From JAFCCL01 sp041645325 (GTDB lineage Archaea; Iainarchaeota; Iainarchaeia; Iainarchaeales; GCA-2688035): a stretch of DNA of 64,000 nucleotides. The DNA is taken from assembly GCA_041645325.1 (NCBI GenBank), contig JBAZQI010000002.1:1-64000 (forward strand), written 5' to 3'. This document shows positions 1-8,321 of the stretch, piece after piece; position 1 is the first letter of the stretch; each line of letters opens with the position of its first letter. Made by a program: the position numbers and the translations under genes. The notes beneath the pieces were generated by a model, which was not told the origin of the DNA, searched no databases, and worked only from the letters and a program-made list of their open reading frames with translations.

Positions 1-1
1 C

Positions 2-1000
2 GAGGACTGCATTTCGCTTCAGCAGCATGCCGAGCTTCTTTCAGGGCTTTTGGAAAAAGAGGTAAAGCTGCTGAAATGGGACTCTGACTACGTTGCTGCC
101 ATAAGTCAGATGCAGCCAGGCGAAATTGTCCTGATGGAGAACGTGCGCTTCCACGACAATGAGGAACAGGATTTTTCGGCGGAAGAAGCAGGCAAAATAG
201 AATGGGTGCAGAAGATTGCCTCCGTTTCACAGCTGTTTGTGCAGGACGCGTTGAGCGTTTGCCACAGGGCCCAGCCAAGCGTTATAGGCTTCACCGCGCT
301 CCTGCCAAGCTTTGCAGGGCCTGTGCTTGAAACAGAATTGAATGCTTTGAAGCACTTTGATTCAGGCGAAAAGCCCTGCGTTTTTGTTTTGGGCGGGGCA
401 AAGCTAAAGGAAAGCATTTCCATGATAAAAGAGTTGTTCGGAAAGCAAAAAGCCGACAGAATATGCGTCGGTGGCCTTTTGGGCGAGCTTTTTTTGAAGG
501 CAAAAGGCGTTGCCCTTGGCGAAAAGGACGCGTTTTTTGAGGAAAAAGGGCTCAATGAGCTGGTTGAGCCTGCAAAAGAGGTTCTTTCTTTTTACGGCGA
601 GAAAATTCTTTTGCCGGTTGATGTCGCAATAATGGATGATTCGGATGAAAGGGAAGTGGTTTCGGTTAGCGAGCTTCCAAAGGACAACACAATCTGCGAC
701 ATAGGCCCGGAAACCGTTGCGGAATTCAAGGATGCGCTGAAGGACGCAAAGCTCATTGTTGCGAACGGCCCAATGGGCGTTTTTGAAAAAATGGACTTCG
801 AGGTCGGGACAAAAAGGGTTTTCAGCGCAATAGGCCGAAGCAGGGCTTTTTCCATAATAGGCGGCGGAGACACAGAAGCAGCCCTTGAGCAGATGGACTT
901 TTCTGAAAAGGACTTTTCGCACGTTTCTCTTGCCGGCAAGGCGCTCCTGCAATACCTGAGCGGAAAGGAAATGCCAGGGCTGATTGCCCTGAAAAAGTGA
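2..1000 (+). CDS. pgk: Phosphoglycerate kinase, 5'-truncated by the window edge
   Basis: Glycolysis/gluconeogenesis: transfers phosphate between 1,3-bisphosphoglycerate and ADP in the cytosol. The frame is open from base 2, where a segment resembling the PGK 'LQxHAELLSxLL' helix is readable, so the true start lies upstream and about 80-90 residues are missing. Visible PGK features are the ENVRFHDNEE segment, the FVLGGAKLKES segment and the C-terminal nucleotide-binding loop GGGDTEAALEQ. The length is otherwise normal for an archaeal PGK of about 410 aa. Its stop codon overlaps the GTG start of the next gene (GTGA), so it may be co-transcribed with the hydrogenase operon. Family identity is secure. 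Confidence 0.95.
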   Translation, partial: EDCISLQQHAELLSGLLEKEVKLLKWDSDYVAAISQMQPGEIVLMENVRFHDNEEQDFSAEEAGKIEWVQKIASVSQLFVQDALSVCHRAQPSVIGFTALLPSFAGPVLETELNALKHFDSGEKPCVFVLGGAKLKESISMIKELFGKQKADRICVGGLLGELFLKAKGVALGEKDAFFEEKGLNELVEPAKEVLSFYGEKILLPVDVAIMDDSDEREVVSVSELPKDNTICDIGPETVAEFKDALKDAKLIVANGPMGVFEKMDFEVGTKRVFSAIGRSRAFSIIGGGDTEAALEQMDFSEKDFSHVSLAGKALLQYLSGKEMPGLIALKK

Positions 1001-2007
1001 ACCAAATGAGCCATGCCATAAAAAAGGAATCGCTGCCGGAATTCCTTGAATCGCTCAAAAAAAACTTTGAGGTAATTGTCCCGGCAAAAAACGCTTCGGG
1101 CGCAAGCTGCTTCCAGGAATACGAAGGACAGGAGCTTTTCCTGAGCGCAAGAACGGATTTTTCGCCGAAAAAATATTTCAGGCCGCCAAACGAAAAAACA
1201 TTTTCCTTCACGAAAGAAACCTCCTCTTATGATATTGCCGAAGAAACCGACAAGACAAAACGCGTCATATTCGGAGTAAGGCCATGCGACACGCACGCCC
1301 TTGATGCCCTGGACGAGCTCTTCATAAAATTTTTAGGTGAAGACGGATTCTACAGCGAAAGAAGAAAAAACACAGTCATTATCGCGCTCCAGTGTCCGGA
1401 GGCGTGCAAAACGGGTTTTTGCACAAGCCTTGGCACCTCAAAGCCAATAGGGCACGATTTGCTTTTCATTGAACGCGGCCAGGACTTTTTTGCAAGGCCG
1501 GAAACAGCGCAGGGCAGGGCCCTGCTTGACAAAAAATTCTTCAGGTCGACTTCCGATGCCGAGCCCTCAACAAGAATAAAATGCAGCAAAGAGCTTGAAA
1601 CAAAAAACCTTGCCGAAAATCTCCACAAAAATTTTTCCCACCCTGTATGGGCAAAGGAAGCGGAAAGATGCCTTAGCTGCACAAATTGCACGCAGGCCTG
1701 CCCCACATGCTACTGCTATACAACCTGCGACGATTTCGAATTCGGCTCAAATTCGGAAAGCGCAAGGTCCAGGCTGCCTGACAGCTGCCAGCTCAAAAGA
1801 TTCACCCTGGTAGCCGGAAACCATGTTTTCAGGGAAAGCAGAACGGCGAGATTGAGGCAATTTGTTTTGCACAAGCTTTCATATTACAAAAAAAACCACG
1901 GAAAGCAATTGTGCGTTGGCTGCGGCAGGTGCATTTCCGCCTGCCCGGCAAAAATAGACCTCGCTTTCATTGCCAACACAATCCAGAAGGAGGCGCTTAA
2001 GCAATGA
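997..2007 (+). CDS. hydB: Sulfhydrogenase beta subunit, iron-sulfur protein (HydB)
   Basis: Electron-transfer subunit of a soluble group 3b [NiFe] hydrogenase (sulfhydrogenase), which couples NAD(P)H to H2 or polysulfide. It resembles AsrA-type subunits. Two [4Fe-4S] motifs are visible near the C-terminus: CLSCTNCTQACP (about residue 226) and CVGCGRCISACP (about residue 305). The N-terminal half contains the GVRPCDTHALDALD segment typical of this family. The GTG start overlaps the pgk stop by 4 nt; an ATG three codons downstream (1006) is an alternative. It is the first gene of a B-G-D-A operon, the order known from Pyrococcus hydrogenase I. The length (336 aa) is normal. Confidence 0.9.
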   Translation: MNQMSHAIKKESLPEFLESLKKNFEVIVPAKNASGASCFQEYEGQELFLSARTDFSPKKYFRPPNEKTFSFTKETSSYDIAEETDKTKRVIFGVRPCDTHALDALDELFIKFLGEDGFYSERRKNTVIIALQCPEACKTGFCTSLGTSKPIGHDLLFIERGQDFFARPETAQGRALLDKKFFRSTSDAEPSTRIKCSKELETKNLAENLHKNFSHPVWAKEAERCLSCTNCTQACPTCYCYTTCDDFEFGSNSESARSRLPDSCQLKRFTLVAGNHVFRESRTARLRQFVLHKLSYYKKNHGKQLCVGCGRCISACPAKIDLAFIANTIQKEALKQ

Positions 2008-2050
2008 TTGCGGAAAGCAGATGCCTTCAAGCCCAAAAGGAGGCTTTGAA

Positions 2051-2878
2051 ATGACTGCGCCTGAAAAGCCAGAGCCGGCGGAAATAACCAGCATAGTGCA
2101 GGACACGCTTGATACCAAAACTTTCACTGTGCGCTACCTTGACAAAGAACGGCAGAAAAGCTTCAGGTTTGTGCCAGGCAAGTTCATGATGGTGAGCATT
2201 TTCGGGTTTGGCGAGATGCCGATAAGCATTTCTTCCTCGCCCTACAAAACCGATTCCATAAAGTTCACAGTGGTGAATGTCGGCAATGTCACGAATGCAA
2301 TGCACGGCCTGAAAGAAGGCGACTTGGTTGGATTGCGCGGCCCTTTTGGAAACGGCTTTCCGCTCCAGAAAATGCGGAAAAAAAACATCCTTTTTGTGGC
2401 CGGCGGCTGCGGCCTCGCGCCGCTGCGGAGCGCAATATATGCCGTGCAGGAAAAAAAGCAGGAATTCGGAAAGGTCTTTGTCCTGTCAGGGTGCAGGACA
2501 CCCCAGAACGCGCTTTTTTCCGGCGAAAAAGAGCAATGGAAAAGCGATGGCTTCAATGTCTTTTCAACAGTTGACAAGGCGGATTCCGGATGGAAGAGCA
2601 ATGTGGGCCTTGTAACCTCGCTTTTCCCAAAAATAGATTTGCCTGTTGAAAACACAATTGCTTTGCTGTGCGGCCCTCCCATAATGGTGCACTTTGCATT
2701 GATTGAACTTGCAAAAAAGGGCTTTAAGGACGAACAGATGTTTGCCTCAATGGAACGGATGATGCAGTGCGGCATAGGCTACTGCAGCCACTGCAACATA
2801 GGCGACAAGTACGTGTGCAAGGACGGCCCTGTGTTCAGCGCCAAAGAGCTGAAAAACATGCCCGTGAAGGAGGACTGA
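2051..2878 (+). CDS. hydG: Sulfhydrogenase gamma subunit, FAD/NAD(P)H-binding (HydG)
   Basis: Diaphorase-like subunit that passes electrons between NAD(P)H, FAD and the iron-sulfur chain of the hydrogenase. An FAD-binding domain carries the MPISISSS motif, followed by the NAD-binding loop VAGGCGLAPLRS and a C-terminal [2Fe-2S] Cys cluster (CGIGYCSHC, with a further Cys downstream). The fold is that of the dihydroorotate dehydrogenase electron-transfer subunit. The frame is open from 1970, but the ATG at 2051 follows a strong AAAGGAGG at about 2036-2043 and is the better start (275 aa). It lies 43 nt after hydB and 2 nt before hydD. Confidence 0.92.
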   Translation: MTAPEKPEPAEITSIVQDTLDTKTFTVRYLDKERQKSFRFVPGKFMMVSIFGFGEMPISISSSPYKTDSIKFTVVNVGNVTNAMHGLKEGDLVGLRGPFGNGFPLQKMRKKNILFVAGGCGLAPLRSAIYAVQEKKQEFGKVFVLSGCRTPQNALFSGEKEQWKSDGFNVFSTVDKADSGWKSNVGLVTSLFPKIDLPVENTIALLCGPPIMVHFALIELAKKGFKDEQMFASMERMMQCGIGYCSHCNIGDKYVCKDGPVFSAKELKNMPVKED

Positions 2879-2880
2879 AA

Positions 2881-3648
2881 ATGGCTGCAGAAAAGGCAAA
2901 GGTAGGTTTTTTTTCGCTTACCTGCTGCGAGGGCTGCGAATTTGCGGTTCTTGACCTTGAAGAAAAGCTGTTGAAGGCCTTCGGGCAGATTGAAATAGTT
3001 GAAGACAGGGCCCTGATGGAAAAGGCAAAGCCCGTTCCAAGGCTTGGCATTGCCTTTGTGGAAGGAAGCGTTATAAGCAGCCACGACCTTGACAAGCTCA
3101 AATATATAAGGGAAAAATCCGATTTCCTTGTTGCGCTTGGGGCCTGCGCCACAATTGCAGGCATCAATGGCATAAGGAATGCCCTGCCTAGCGGGCAGCA
3201 GGAACGCCTCAGGCAGCAGGCAATAATGCCTGTGAAAGAAAAGGCATACCCCCTTTCGTCATTTGTAAAGGTTGATTTCCTTTTGCAGGGCTGCCCGATA
3301 AACGAGCAGGAATTCCTTGCCTTCCTGAACAAATTTTTGCACGGCGCAAAGCCAAGGCTTGAGGAAATTCCCGTTTGCTTTGAATGCAAGCTGAGGGAAA
3401 ACAGCTGCCTTCTCCTTAAAGGCATTCCCTGCCTCGGTCCAATCTCCTATGCTGGCTGCAACGCATTGTGCCCAAGCGAGAACGCGCAATGCATCGGTTG
3501 CAGGGGTAGCACAAAGGACGCAAGCTTCACCGCGCTTGACCTGATTTTTGAAGAATATGGCCTGGCCAAAAAGCAAAGGTTCAACCTTTTCACTTACTTC
3601 AATTCACTGCCGGAACAACTGAATCACCTCAAGGAGGAACCGCAATGA
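2881..3648 (+). CDS. hydD: Sulfhydrogenase delta subunit, [NiFe] hydrogenase small subunit (HydD)
   Basis: Small subunit carrying the proximal [4Fe-4S] cluster, related to the 20-kDa subunit of complex I. The N-terminal TCCEGCEF has the CxxC pair (C16, C19), followed by GACATIAG and the GCPINEQEF motif. The C-terminal third is Cys-rich (CFECKL, CLGP, CNALC, CIGC), as in group 3 small subunits. The frame is open from 2767, but the ATG at 2881 sits just after a GGAGG in the end of hydG. It ends in an ATGA overlap with hydA. 255 aa. Confidence 0.93.
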   Translation: MAAEKAKVGFFSLTCCEGCEFAVLDLEEKLLKAFGQIEIVEDRALMEKAKPVPRLGIAFVEGSVISSHDLDKLKYIREKSDFLVALGACATIAGINGIRNALPSGQQERLRQQAIMPVKEKAYPLSSFVKVDFLLQGCPINEQEFLAFLNKFLHGAKPRLEEIPVCFECKLRENSCLLLKGIPCLGPISYAGCNALCPSENAQCIGCRGSTKDASFTALDLIFEEYGLAKKQRFNLFTYFNSLPEQLNHLKEEPQ

Positions 3649-4934
3649 AAGAAACAGGGCACTTTGCAATCAAGGAAATCACAAAGATTGAGGGGCATGC
3701 GAACCTTGACGTTGAAATGGATTCAGGCAAGGTAAAAAAATGCGAGCTGCAGATATTCGAGGGCCAGCGCTTCTTTGAAAGCATGCTTTCAGGGCGGGAT
3801 TTTTCACAGGTTCCTTTGATTGTTTCAAGAATCTGCGGGCTTTGCAACGTAAGCCACCTGAACACAGCAATGAAGGCTGTTGAAAAGGCATTTGGGGTTG
3901 AGGCAAGCGAACAAACACTGCTTTTGAGGCAGCTTGCCACAAACGGCGAATTCATAAAAAGCCACGCCCTGCACCTTTTCTTCCTCGTGCTCCCGGATTT
4001 CCTTGGCAGGGAATCAGTGCTTGACTTCGGCAAAGAAGAGCAAAAATTCCTATTGCACGGAATTGCGCTAAAAAAAGCCGGCACGGAAATGGTAAAGCTG
4101 ATTGGCGGCCGCATCTACCAGACAGTTGCAATAAGGCCAGGCGGTTTCACAGCCCTTCCCGAAGAAAAACAGCTTGGGCAATGCCTCAGGCTGCTTGAAA
4201 AAGAAAGGCCGCTTGCAATCGAGGCAATAAGGCTTTTCGCCTCTTTCAGGGACAGCTTTCCATTCCAAAGAAAAACGGAATACCTTGCGCTTGCAGACGA
4301 AAATTACTCTTTTGTGAAAGGCACAATCCAAAGCTCAACGGGCCTTGCCATCAAAGACGAGGAGATGACATCACATGTGCACGAGCGCATCCTCCCATAC
4401 AGCAACGCAAAGCAGGCAAGCCTTGGCGGCAGGGAATTCAGGGTCGGCTCATTGGCAAGAATAAACCTAAACCAAAAGGCGCTTGAGCCAGCCGCCCTTG
4501 ACCTGATGCAAGAGCTTGGCCTCAAATTCCCCTCGCACACTATTTTTGACAACAACCTTGCGCAGGCAATTGAATTACTGCACCTTTTTGACTCAAGCAT
4601 AAGGATTCTGAAGGATTTTAAGCTGAAAAAAGAACCGGCACAGCAAATAAGTCCCTGTGATTCAACAGGCATCGGCGTAACCGAGGCGCCGAGGGGAACC
4701 CTTTACCACGAATACAAGTTTGACTCAAAGGGCATTGTCCAAAGGGCAAACATCATCGTGCCCACAAACCAGAACGCGCACACAATAGAATCAGACCTTG
4801 TGGAATTCATCCCCTCGCTACTGGATCTGCCGCAGGAAAAAGCCAATCTGGAAATAGAAAAGCTAGTGAGGGCATACGACCCCTGCATAAGCTGTGCCAC
4901 GCATTTCCTCAAGGTAAAATGGAAAAAGAACTGA
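3645..4934 (+). CDS. hydA: Sulfhydrogenase alpha subunit, [NiFe] hydrogenase large subunit (HydA)
   Basis: Catalytic subunit that binds the Ni-Fe(CN)2CO site. Both metal-binding motifs are intact: RICGLC (C64, C67) near the N-terminus and DPCISCATH (C414, C417, H420) at the C-terminus. Nine residues follow H420, which is consistent with a tail removed by a maturation protease such as the one encoded at 6142-6519. It is the last gene of the operon and starts in an ATGA overlap with hydD. The length (429 aa) and operon order fit group 3b (bidirectional NADP-linked) enzymes. Confidence 0.95.
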   Translation: MKETGHFAIKEITKIEGHANLDVEMDSGKVKKCELQIFEGQRFFESMLSGRDFSQVPLIVSRICGLCNVSHLNTAMKAVEKAFGVEASEQTLLLRQLATNGEFIKSHALHLFFLVLPDFLGRESVLDFGKEEQKFLLHGIALKKAGTEMVKLIGGRIYQTVAIRPGGFTALPEEKQLGQCLRLLEKERPLAIEAIRLFASFRDSFPFQRKTEYLALADENYSFVKGTIQSSTGLAIKDEEMTSHVHERILPYSNAKQASLGGREFRVGSLARINLNQKALEPAALDLMQELGLKFPSHTIFDNNLAQAIELLHLFDSSIRILKDFKLKKEPAQQISPCDSTGIGVTEAPRGTLYHEYKFDSKGIVQRANIIVPTNQNAHTIESDLVEFIPSLLDLPQEKANLEIEKLVRAYDPCISCATHFLKVKWKKN

Positions 4935-4962
4935 ACTGCGGAATCAAGCCAAAGGCGCATCG

Positions 4963-5394
4963 CTATTTGCTTAATATTTTTTTTACTTTTTCAATGAATT
5001 GCTCTGTTCTGTCGTAAAGCTCGTCAAGGTCTTCTTCAAATTTGACGCGCGTTACATTGTATTGGACTTCCTGCCTGATGCCGCGCAGAACATCAAACAA
5101 AGAAACATTCTCTGCGTCAAGGAGTTTCTGTTTTTCATATTTTTCTTCCAAGTATTTTTGCAGGCAATAATGGCTTTTCTCTTTCACTCCGTCGCGGTAG
5201 AGCAAAGCGCGCGCTGCATGAAAAACAGAATTATACAAAGCGATTGCAGTCATTTCTCTCTTCTTTATCTTAATCAAGTCAAAAGCTTCGTCCAAAAAGA
5301 ACTCTGCCTGCTTTATGTCCTGAAAAGCAAGGTTCTTGCTTGGAGTAATTTTCTTCAGCAAGCCTTTTTCAAAACAATCATCAACTTCAGTCAA
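4963..5394 (-). CDS. HEPN-domain protein (UPF0332-like), putative toxin of a HEPN/MNT pair
   Basis: HEPN proteins are often RNases paired with a nucleotidyltransferase antitoxin. The helical pattern matches UPF0332, including FHAARALLYRDG and SHYCLQKYLEE. The usual R-x(4-6)-H active-site motif is not present: the equivalent stretch reads RQEVQYN, so RNase activity is doubtful. A TTG at 5394 follows GGTGAGA and overlaps the end of the MNT gene by 8 nt; a GTG at 5403 is an alternative. The product is about 143 aa. The gene is richer in A+T than the hydrogenase genes, as is common for mobile TA modules. Confidence 0.75.
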   Translation of the reverse strand: MTEVDDCFEKGLLKKITPSKNLAFQDIKQAEFFLDEAFDLIKIKKREMTAIALYNSVFHAARALLYRDGVKEKSHYCLQKYLEEKYEKQKLLDAENVSLFDVLRGIRQEVQYNVTRVKFEEDLDELYDRTEQFIEKVKKILSK

Positions 5395-5944
5395 ACATCT
5401 CACCCCACAAAACAACCGAACCAATTTTTATCTGGCTCAACAATTCAACCTGCTCACGCTTCATGCCTTCAATCTTTTCTGGAGTCAAAACAACCAATTG
5501 CACTTCTTTTTTTAATTCATTGCTGAGCTCGCGCTTGATATTGCTTAATTTGAAAGAATCCGGCTTTGAAATAAAAAAAACCGACAAGTCAATGTCGCTG
5601 TTCGCTGTGATTTTTCCGCTTGCCGCCGTGCCAAACAAGTAAATTCCCTTTGGATTTAAACTTGTGATTTTTTTGAATGCTTTTGTTTCCAATAAATTAT
5701 TAATGACCAGCAAGCTTAAAGCCACCAGTGCCAATGGGGAGGAATAATTTATGGCGAATAGCTTGCGGTTTTTCTGGTTTTCTGCCAGGACCAGTTTTCT
5801 TTGAACCAACCGAAGCAATATTTTATGAACCATGCTGGGGGACAAGCCGCTGGTTTCAGCCAGTTCACGCAAATAATGCTTTTTCCCCGAAAGCAAACCC
5901 AAAAGGGCAAAAGAATTGCCATCCAAAAAGCCAATTTGATTCAT
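5387..5944 (-). CDS. Winged-helix plus MNT nucleotidyltransferase domain protein, putative antitoxin
   Basis: The N-terminal 70 residues form a winged helix (LRELAETSGLSPSMVHKILLRLVQRKLV), which suggests DNA binding and autoregulation. The C-terminal half is a minimal nucleotidyltransferase with the G-T/S...DxD signature (LFGTAASGKITANSDIDLSVF). The third acidic residue of the family, expected in the strand after the helix, is replaced by Gln (EVQLVVL), so catalysis may be impaired. The ATG at 5944 is preceded by a TATA-like TTTTTATTC and by inverted GAACA/TGTTC repeats. The partner HEPN gene overlaps its 3' end. 185 aa. Confidence 0.8.
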   Translation of the reverse strand: MNQIGFLDGNSFALLGLLSGKKHYLRELAETSGLSPSMVHKILLRLVQRKLVLAENQKNRKLFAINYSSPLALVALSLLVINNLLETKAFKKITSLNPKGIYLFGTAASGKITANSDIDLSVFFISKPDSFKLSNIKRELSNELKKEVQLVVLTPEKIEGMKREQVELLSQIKIGSVVLWGEMFD

Positions 5945-5995
5945 AACATATTACCAATAAATGTTCCTGAATAAAAACATTTCGTTCACTATTGA

Positions 5996-6021
5996 GAACA
6001 AAATGTTCTTACAAAAGAACA
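5996..6021. promoter_or_regulatory. Inverted-repeat operator candidate upstream of the MNT/HEPN operon
   Basis: Two overlapping palindromes share an arm: GAACA-aaa-TGTTC (5996-6008) and TGTTCTT-acaa-AAGAACA (6004-6021). They lie about 50-75 nt before the MNT start and just upstream of its TATA-like element (about 5969-5978). The winged-helix domain of that protein would be a natural ligand. The rest of the 5945-6141 gap is A+T-rich with no gene seen. Confidence 0.5.
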
Positions 6022-6141
6022 AAAAAACCATGCAAAAATTCTTTTTGCCGCCAAAACCAAATGTTTTGGCAGGAGATATTCATTTCAATTCAAAAATGAA
6101 ATCTTTTGGAATCAGGGAAAACCAAACAAAACTTTTCCACT

Positions 6142-6519
6142 TTATTCCAGCGATTCAAGCAGCCTTTTCACTTCTTTCACAGCCTTCTCCAAATTGCAAT
6201 TCGCAGGAATCGCGATTATTCTCACGTTTCCGATTTTTCCAAGCTTTTGCAGCAGCTTCAATTCCATTGCCAAATCAAAATCGTGCCCGCCAATCGGATG
6301 CCCTGTGTTTAACTTATTCAAATCTTTAATCAGCCGCACTTTTTCAATTCCAAGCGCAACATCCATTATGTATAAGTTATCGCTTTTTTCCACTTCATCC
6401 AATGATTCAACAGCCTTAAATTCAATGCCCTTCACTTTTCCTTTAAGCCTTTCCGCAACCCTGAGCGCAAGGCTGTCCTTTTCAATTAAACTATTTCCGA
6501 AGACAAAAACCTTTGCCAT
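6142..6519 (-). CDS. Hydrogenase maturation protease (HycI/HybD family, M52)
   Basis: Nickel-dependent endopeptidase that trims the C-terminal tail of the hydrogenase large subunit after Ni insertion. The fold pattern is KVFVFGNSLIEKDSLA at the N-terminus, then LYIMDVALG and GGHDFDL. The residues D15, the Asp of IMD and the His of GGHD align with the three metal ligands known in HybD (Glu, Asp, His). The ATG at 6519 gives the canonical MAKVFVFGN start; an upstream ATG at 6531 is possible. Its likely substrate is HydA, encoded 1.2 kb away with an untrimmed tail. 125 aa. Confidence 0.85.
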   Translation of the reverse strand: MAKVFVFGNSLIEKDSLALRVAERLKGKVKGIEFKAVESLDEVEKSDNLYIMDVALGIEKVRLIKDLNKLNTGHPIGGHDFDLAMELKLLQKLGKIGNVRIIAIPANCNLEKAVKEVKRLLESLE

Positions 6520-6571
6520 TTTCAATGCCACACCATTACTTTTTTAATCCTTTAACACTTTAATCCTTACG

Positions 6572-7531
6572 ATGTCGCAGCAAAAGGGTTTTGCGAAGCA
6601 AATTTCCCAAGGCTTTTTTCAACAGAAAAAAGGCTTTCTCCTGGTTTTGCTCACTGCAATAGTGAGCGGCGCAAGCATTTTCACAAACAGCTTTGCGGTA
6701 AAGGGCTTTGACGCCTCAATATTCACATTCCTCAAAAACGCGCTCGTGGCAATTTTCCTCTTCTCAATAATCCTGCTCCTGAAAGAGCTTCCCTCGCTTA
6801 AAAAGCTTTCAAAAAAGCAATGGGCACAGCTTGCGGCAATAGGCTTTGTGGGCGGAAGCATTCCCTTCCTGTTGTTCTTCCAGGCATTGCAGCTCACAAC
6901 GGCAATAAACGCTGGCTTTGTCCACAAAACGCTCTTCATCTGGGCATCACTCTTCGCAATCATTCTCCTGAAGGAAAAAATAGACAAGCGCTTCATGCTC
7001 GCAGCCATGCTATTGCTTGCAGGCAACTTCGCCTTCTTCAGCATTTCCTCATTCGGCCTCCCCGAAGCCCTGATACTTGCCGCAACAATCCTATGGGCGG
7101 CAGAGCTTGCCATTTCCAAAAAAGCGCTCAACGCGCTTTCAGGAACAACGGTTGCATTCGGCAGGATGTTCTTCGGCTCCATTTTCATTCTTGCATTCCT
7201 CGCACTGACAGGCCAAGCCATTGAAATCACGGCAATATCCGCACAGCAAGCCCCATGGATCCTGATTTCATCAGCCTTCCTGCTCGCATATGTCTTCACA
7301 TTCTACTCCGGATTGAAGCTTTTGCCGGTGCACAAGGCTGCATCAGTGCTGCTGCTTGCGCAGCCAATAACTGTTTTCCTATCCTTTGCCTTTTTCGGAA
7401 CAACCATTTCAATACAGGACGCATTCGGCTTCCTGCTAATCATTGCCGGAACATTCCTCGCCTTCGGCCTCGGCTTTTTCCTGAACCCAAAAAAAACAAA
7501 GGTGCCTGCCATTGCACCAGAAAGAAACTGA
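6572..7531 (+). CDS. EamA/DMT-superfamily transporter
   Basis: Polytopic inner-membrane protein with about ten hydrophobic helices in two homologous halves, typical of the drug/metabolite transporter superfamily; the substrate cannot be told. The first 22 residues are polar and unlike the family. They are encoded by a 34-nt sequence (6604-6637) identical to part of the hairpin array at 40429-40462, so a repeat element has become the 5' coding end. The 3' end lies in a roughly 70-bp tandem duplication and overlaps the next ORF by 20 nt. 319 aa. Confidence 0.85.
   Translation: MSQQKGFAKQISQGFFQQKKGFLLVLLTAIVSGASIFTNSFAVKGFDASIFTFLKNALVAIFLFSIILLLKELPSLKKLSKKQWAQLAAIGFVGGSIPFLLFFQALQLTTAINAGFVHKTLFIWASLFAIILLKEKIDKRFMLAAMLLLAGNFAFFSISSFGLPEALILAATILWAAELAISKKALNALSGTTVAFGRMFFGSIFILAFLALTGQAIEITAISAQQAPWILISSAFLLAYVFTFYSGLKLLPVHKAASVLLLAQPITVFLSFAFFGTTISIQDAFGFLLIIAGTFLAFGLGFFLNPKKTKVPAIAPERN
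6604..6637 (+). repeat. Mosaic hairpin element inside the EamA 5' coding region
   Basis: The 34 nt are identical to 40429-40462 in the intergenic array. The element has the constant arms AAGGC and GGCTT around the stem CTTTTTTC-aaca-GAAAAAAG. It is read in frame as part of the EamA N-terminus. It is the only copy of this family seen within a credible gene. Confidence 0.8.
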
Positions 7532-8321
7532 CGTCCCGAATCCGGAATGCAGCCAGGCAAAAACGCCATTTGTGCCTGTTCTGTGCCGGAAAGAAATTGA
7601 CGCCCTGAAAAGGGCCTGCCTTTACTCAACGCCGCCAAACTTGCTTGGCTACTGCGGCCCTGGGCAAAGCTGGCAATCCTTCCAAAAATTCATTTCAGAG
7701 CCAACCGAAGAAAATGCCCTTGCGGCAAAAGAAAAACTGTGCAATTTCAACGCGCTTTTCCCCTACCTTGAGCTCATAGCAAAAGCAAACAACAAGGAAC
7801 CATTTGACCCAGAAGTGATAGAAGCTTACTGGCTCGGAAACAAGCTGCTTGAAAACATTTCTCACAATGAAATCCAAAAAACCATACTTTCATTCCAAAA
7901 ATTCGGCCTTCCGCGCCCCATTGCGGAAAAAAAAGCTGCGCAATTGCCGGAAGGAATGCTGCCGCACCATAGCATGCACGTGCTTTACGTGAACTTCATT
8001 TCGCAAAAAGTAAAGCCAATTGTGCAAAACCTTTCGAATTGCATGGTGCAATGGGCAAAAGTAATTGAGGTGAAGCCAAATGCAGCAGGCGTTAAGGGCT
8101 TTGAGCTTTTTTCCGAAGCAGGCGAACTAAAACTCAGGGAAAAAGAAAAAACAGTGCAAAACCCATTAAATTTTCAGTTGAATTCCGGCGATTTTGTTTC
8201 ATTGCACTGGGGCAACATTGTTGAAAAAATTTCAGCCAGGGAATTTAAGAGCCTTAAAAGCTATACCTTTAAAAACCTGAAACGTGTTAATAGTTCACTG
8301 GATTCGAGGCAAAAAGAATGA
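7512..8321 (+). CDS. DUF6390-like protein of unknown function
   Basis: Soluble, mostly helical protein of about 270 aa with a conserved-looking NLLGYCGPG motif near residue 43 and a PHHSMHVLY segment in the middle. It resembles the DUF6390 family, but I am only moderately sure of that match. The TTG at 7512 follows AAAGGTG; a GTG at 7572 would remove 20 residues and the overlap with EamA. It ends in an ATGA overlap with the pilin-like gene. Its setting among hydrogenase maturation genes (HycI-type protease, HypC) may hint at a link to hydrogenase, but no function can be assigned. Confidence 0.7.
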   Translation: MHQKETDVPNPECSQAKTPFVPVLCRKEIDALKRACLYSTPPNLLGYCGPGQSWQSFQKFISEPTEENALAAKEKLCNFNALFPYLELIAKANNKEPFDPEVIEAYWLGNKLLENISHNEIQKTILSFQKFGLPRPIAEKKAAQLPEGMLPHHSMHVLYVNFISQKVKPIVQNLSNCMVQWAKVIEVKPNAAGVKGFELFSEAGELKLREKEKTVQNPLNFQLNSGDFVSLHWGNIVEKISAREFKSLKSYTFKNLKRVNSSLDSRQKE

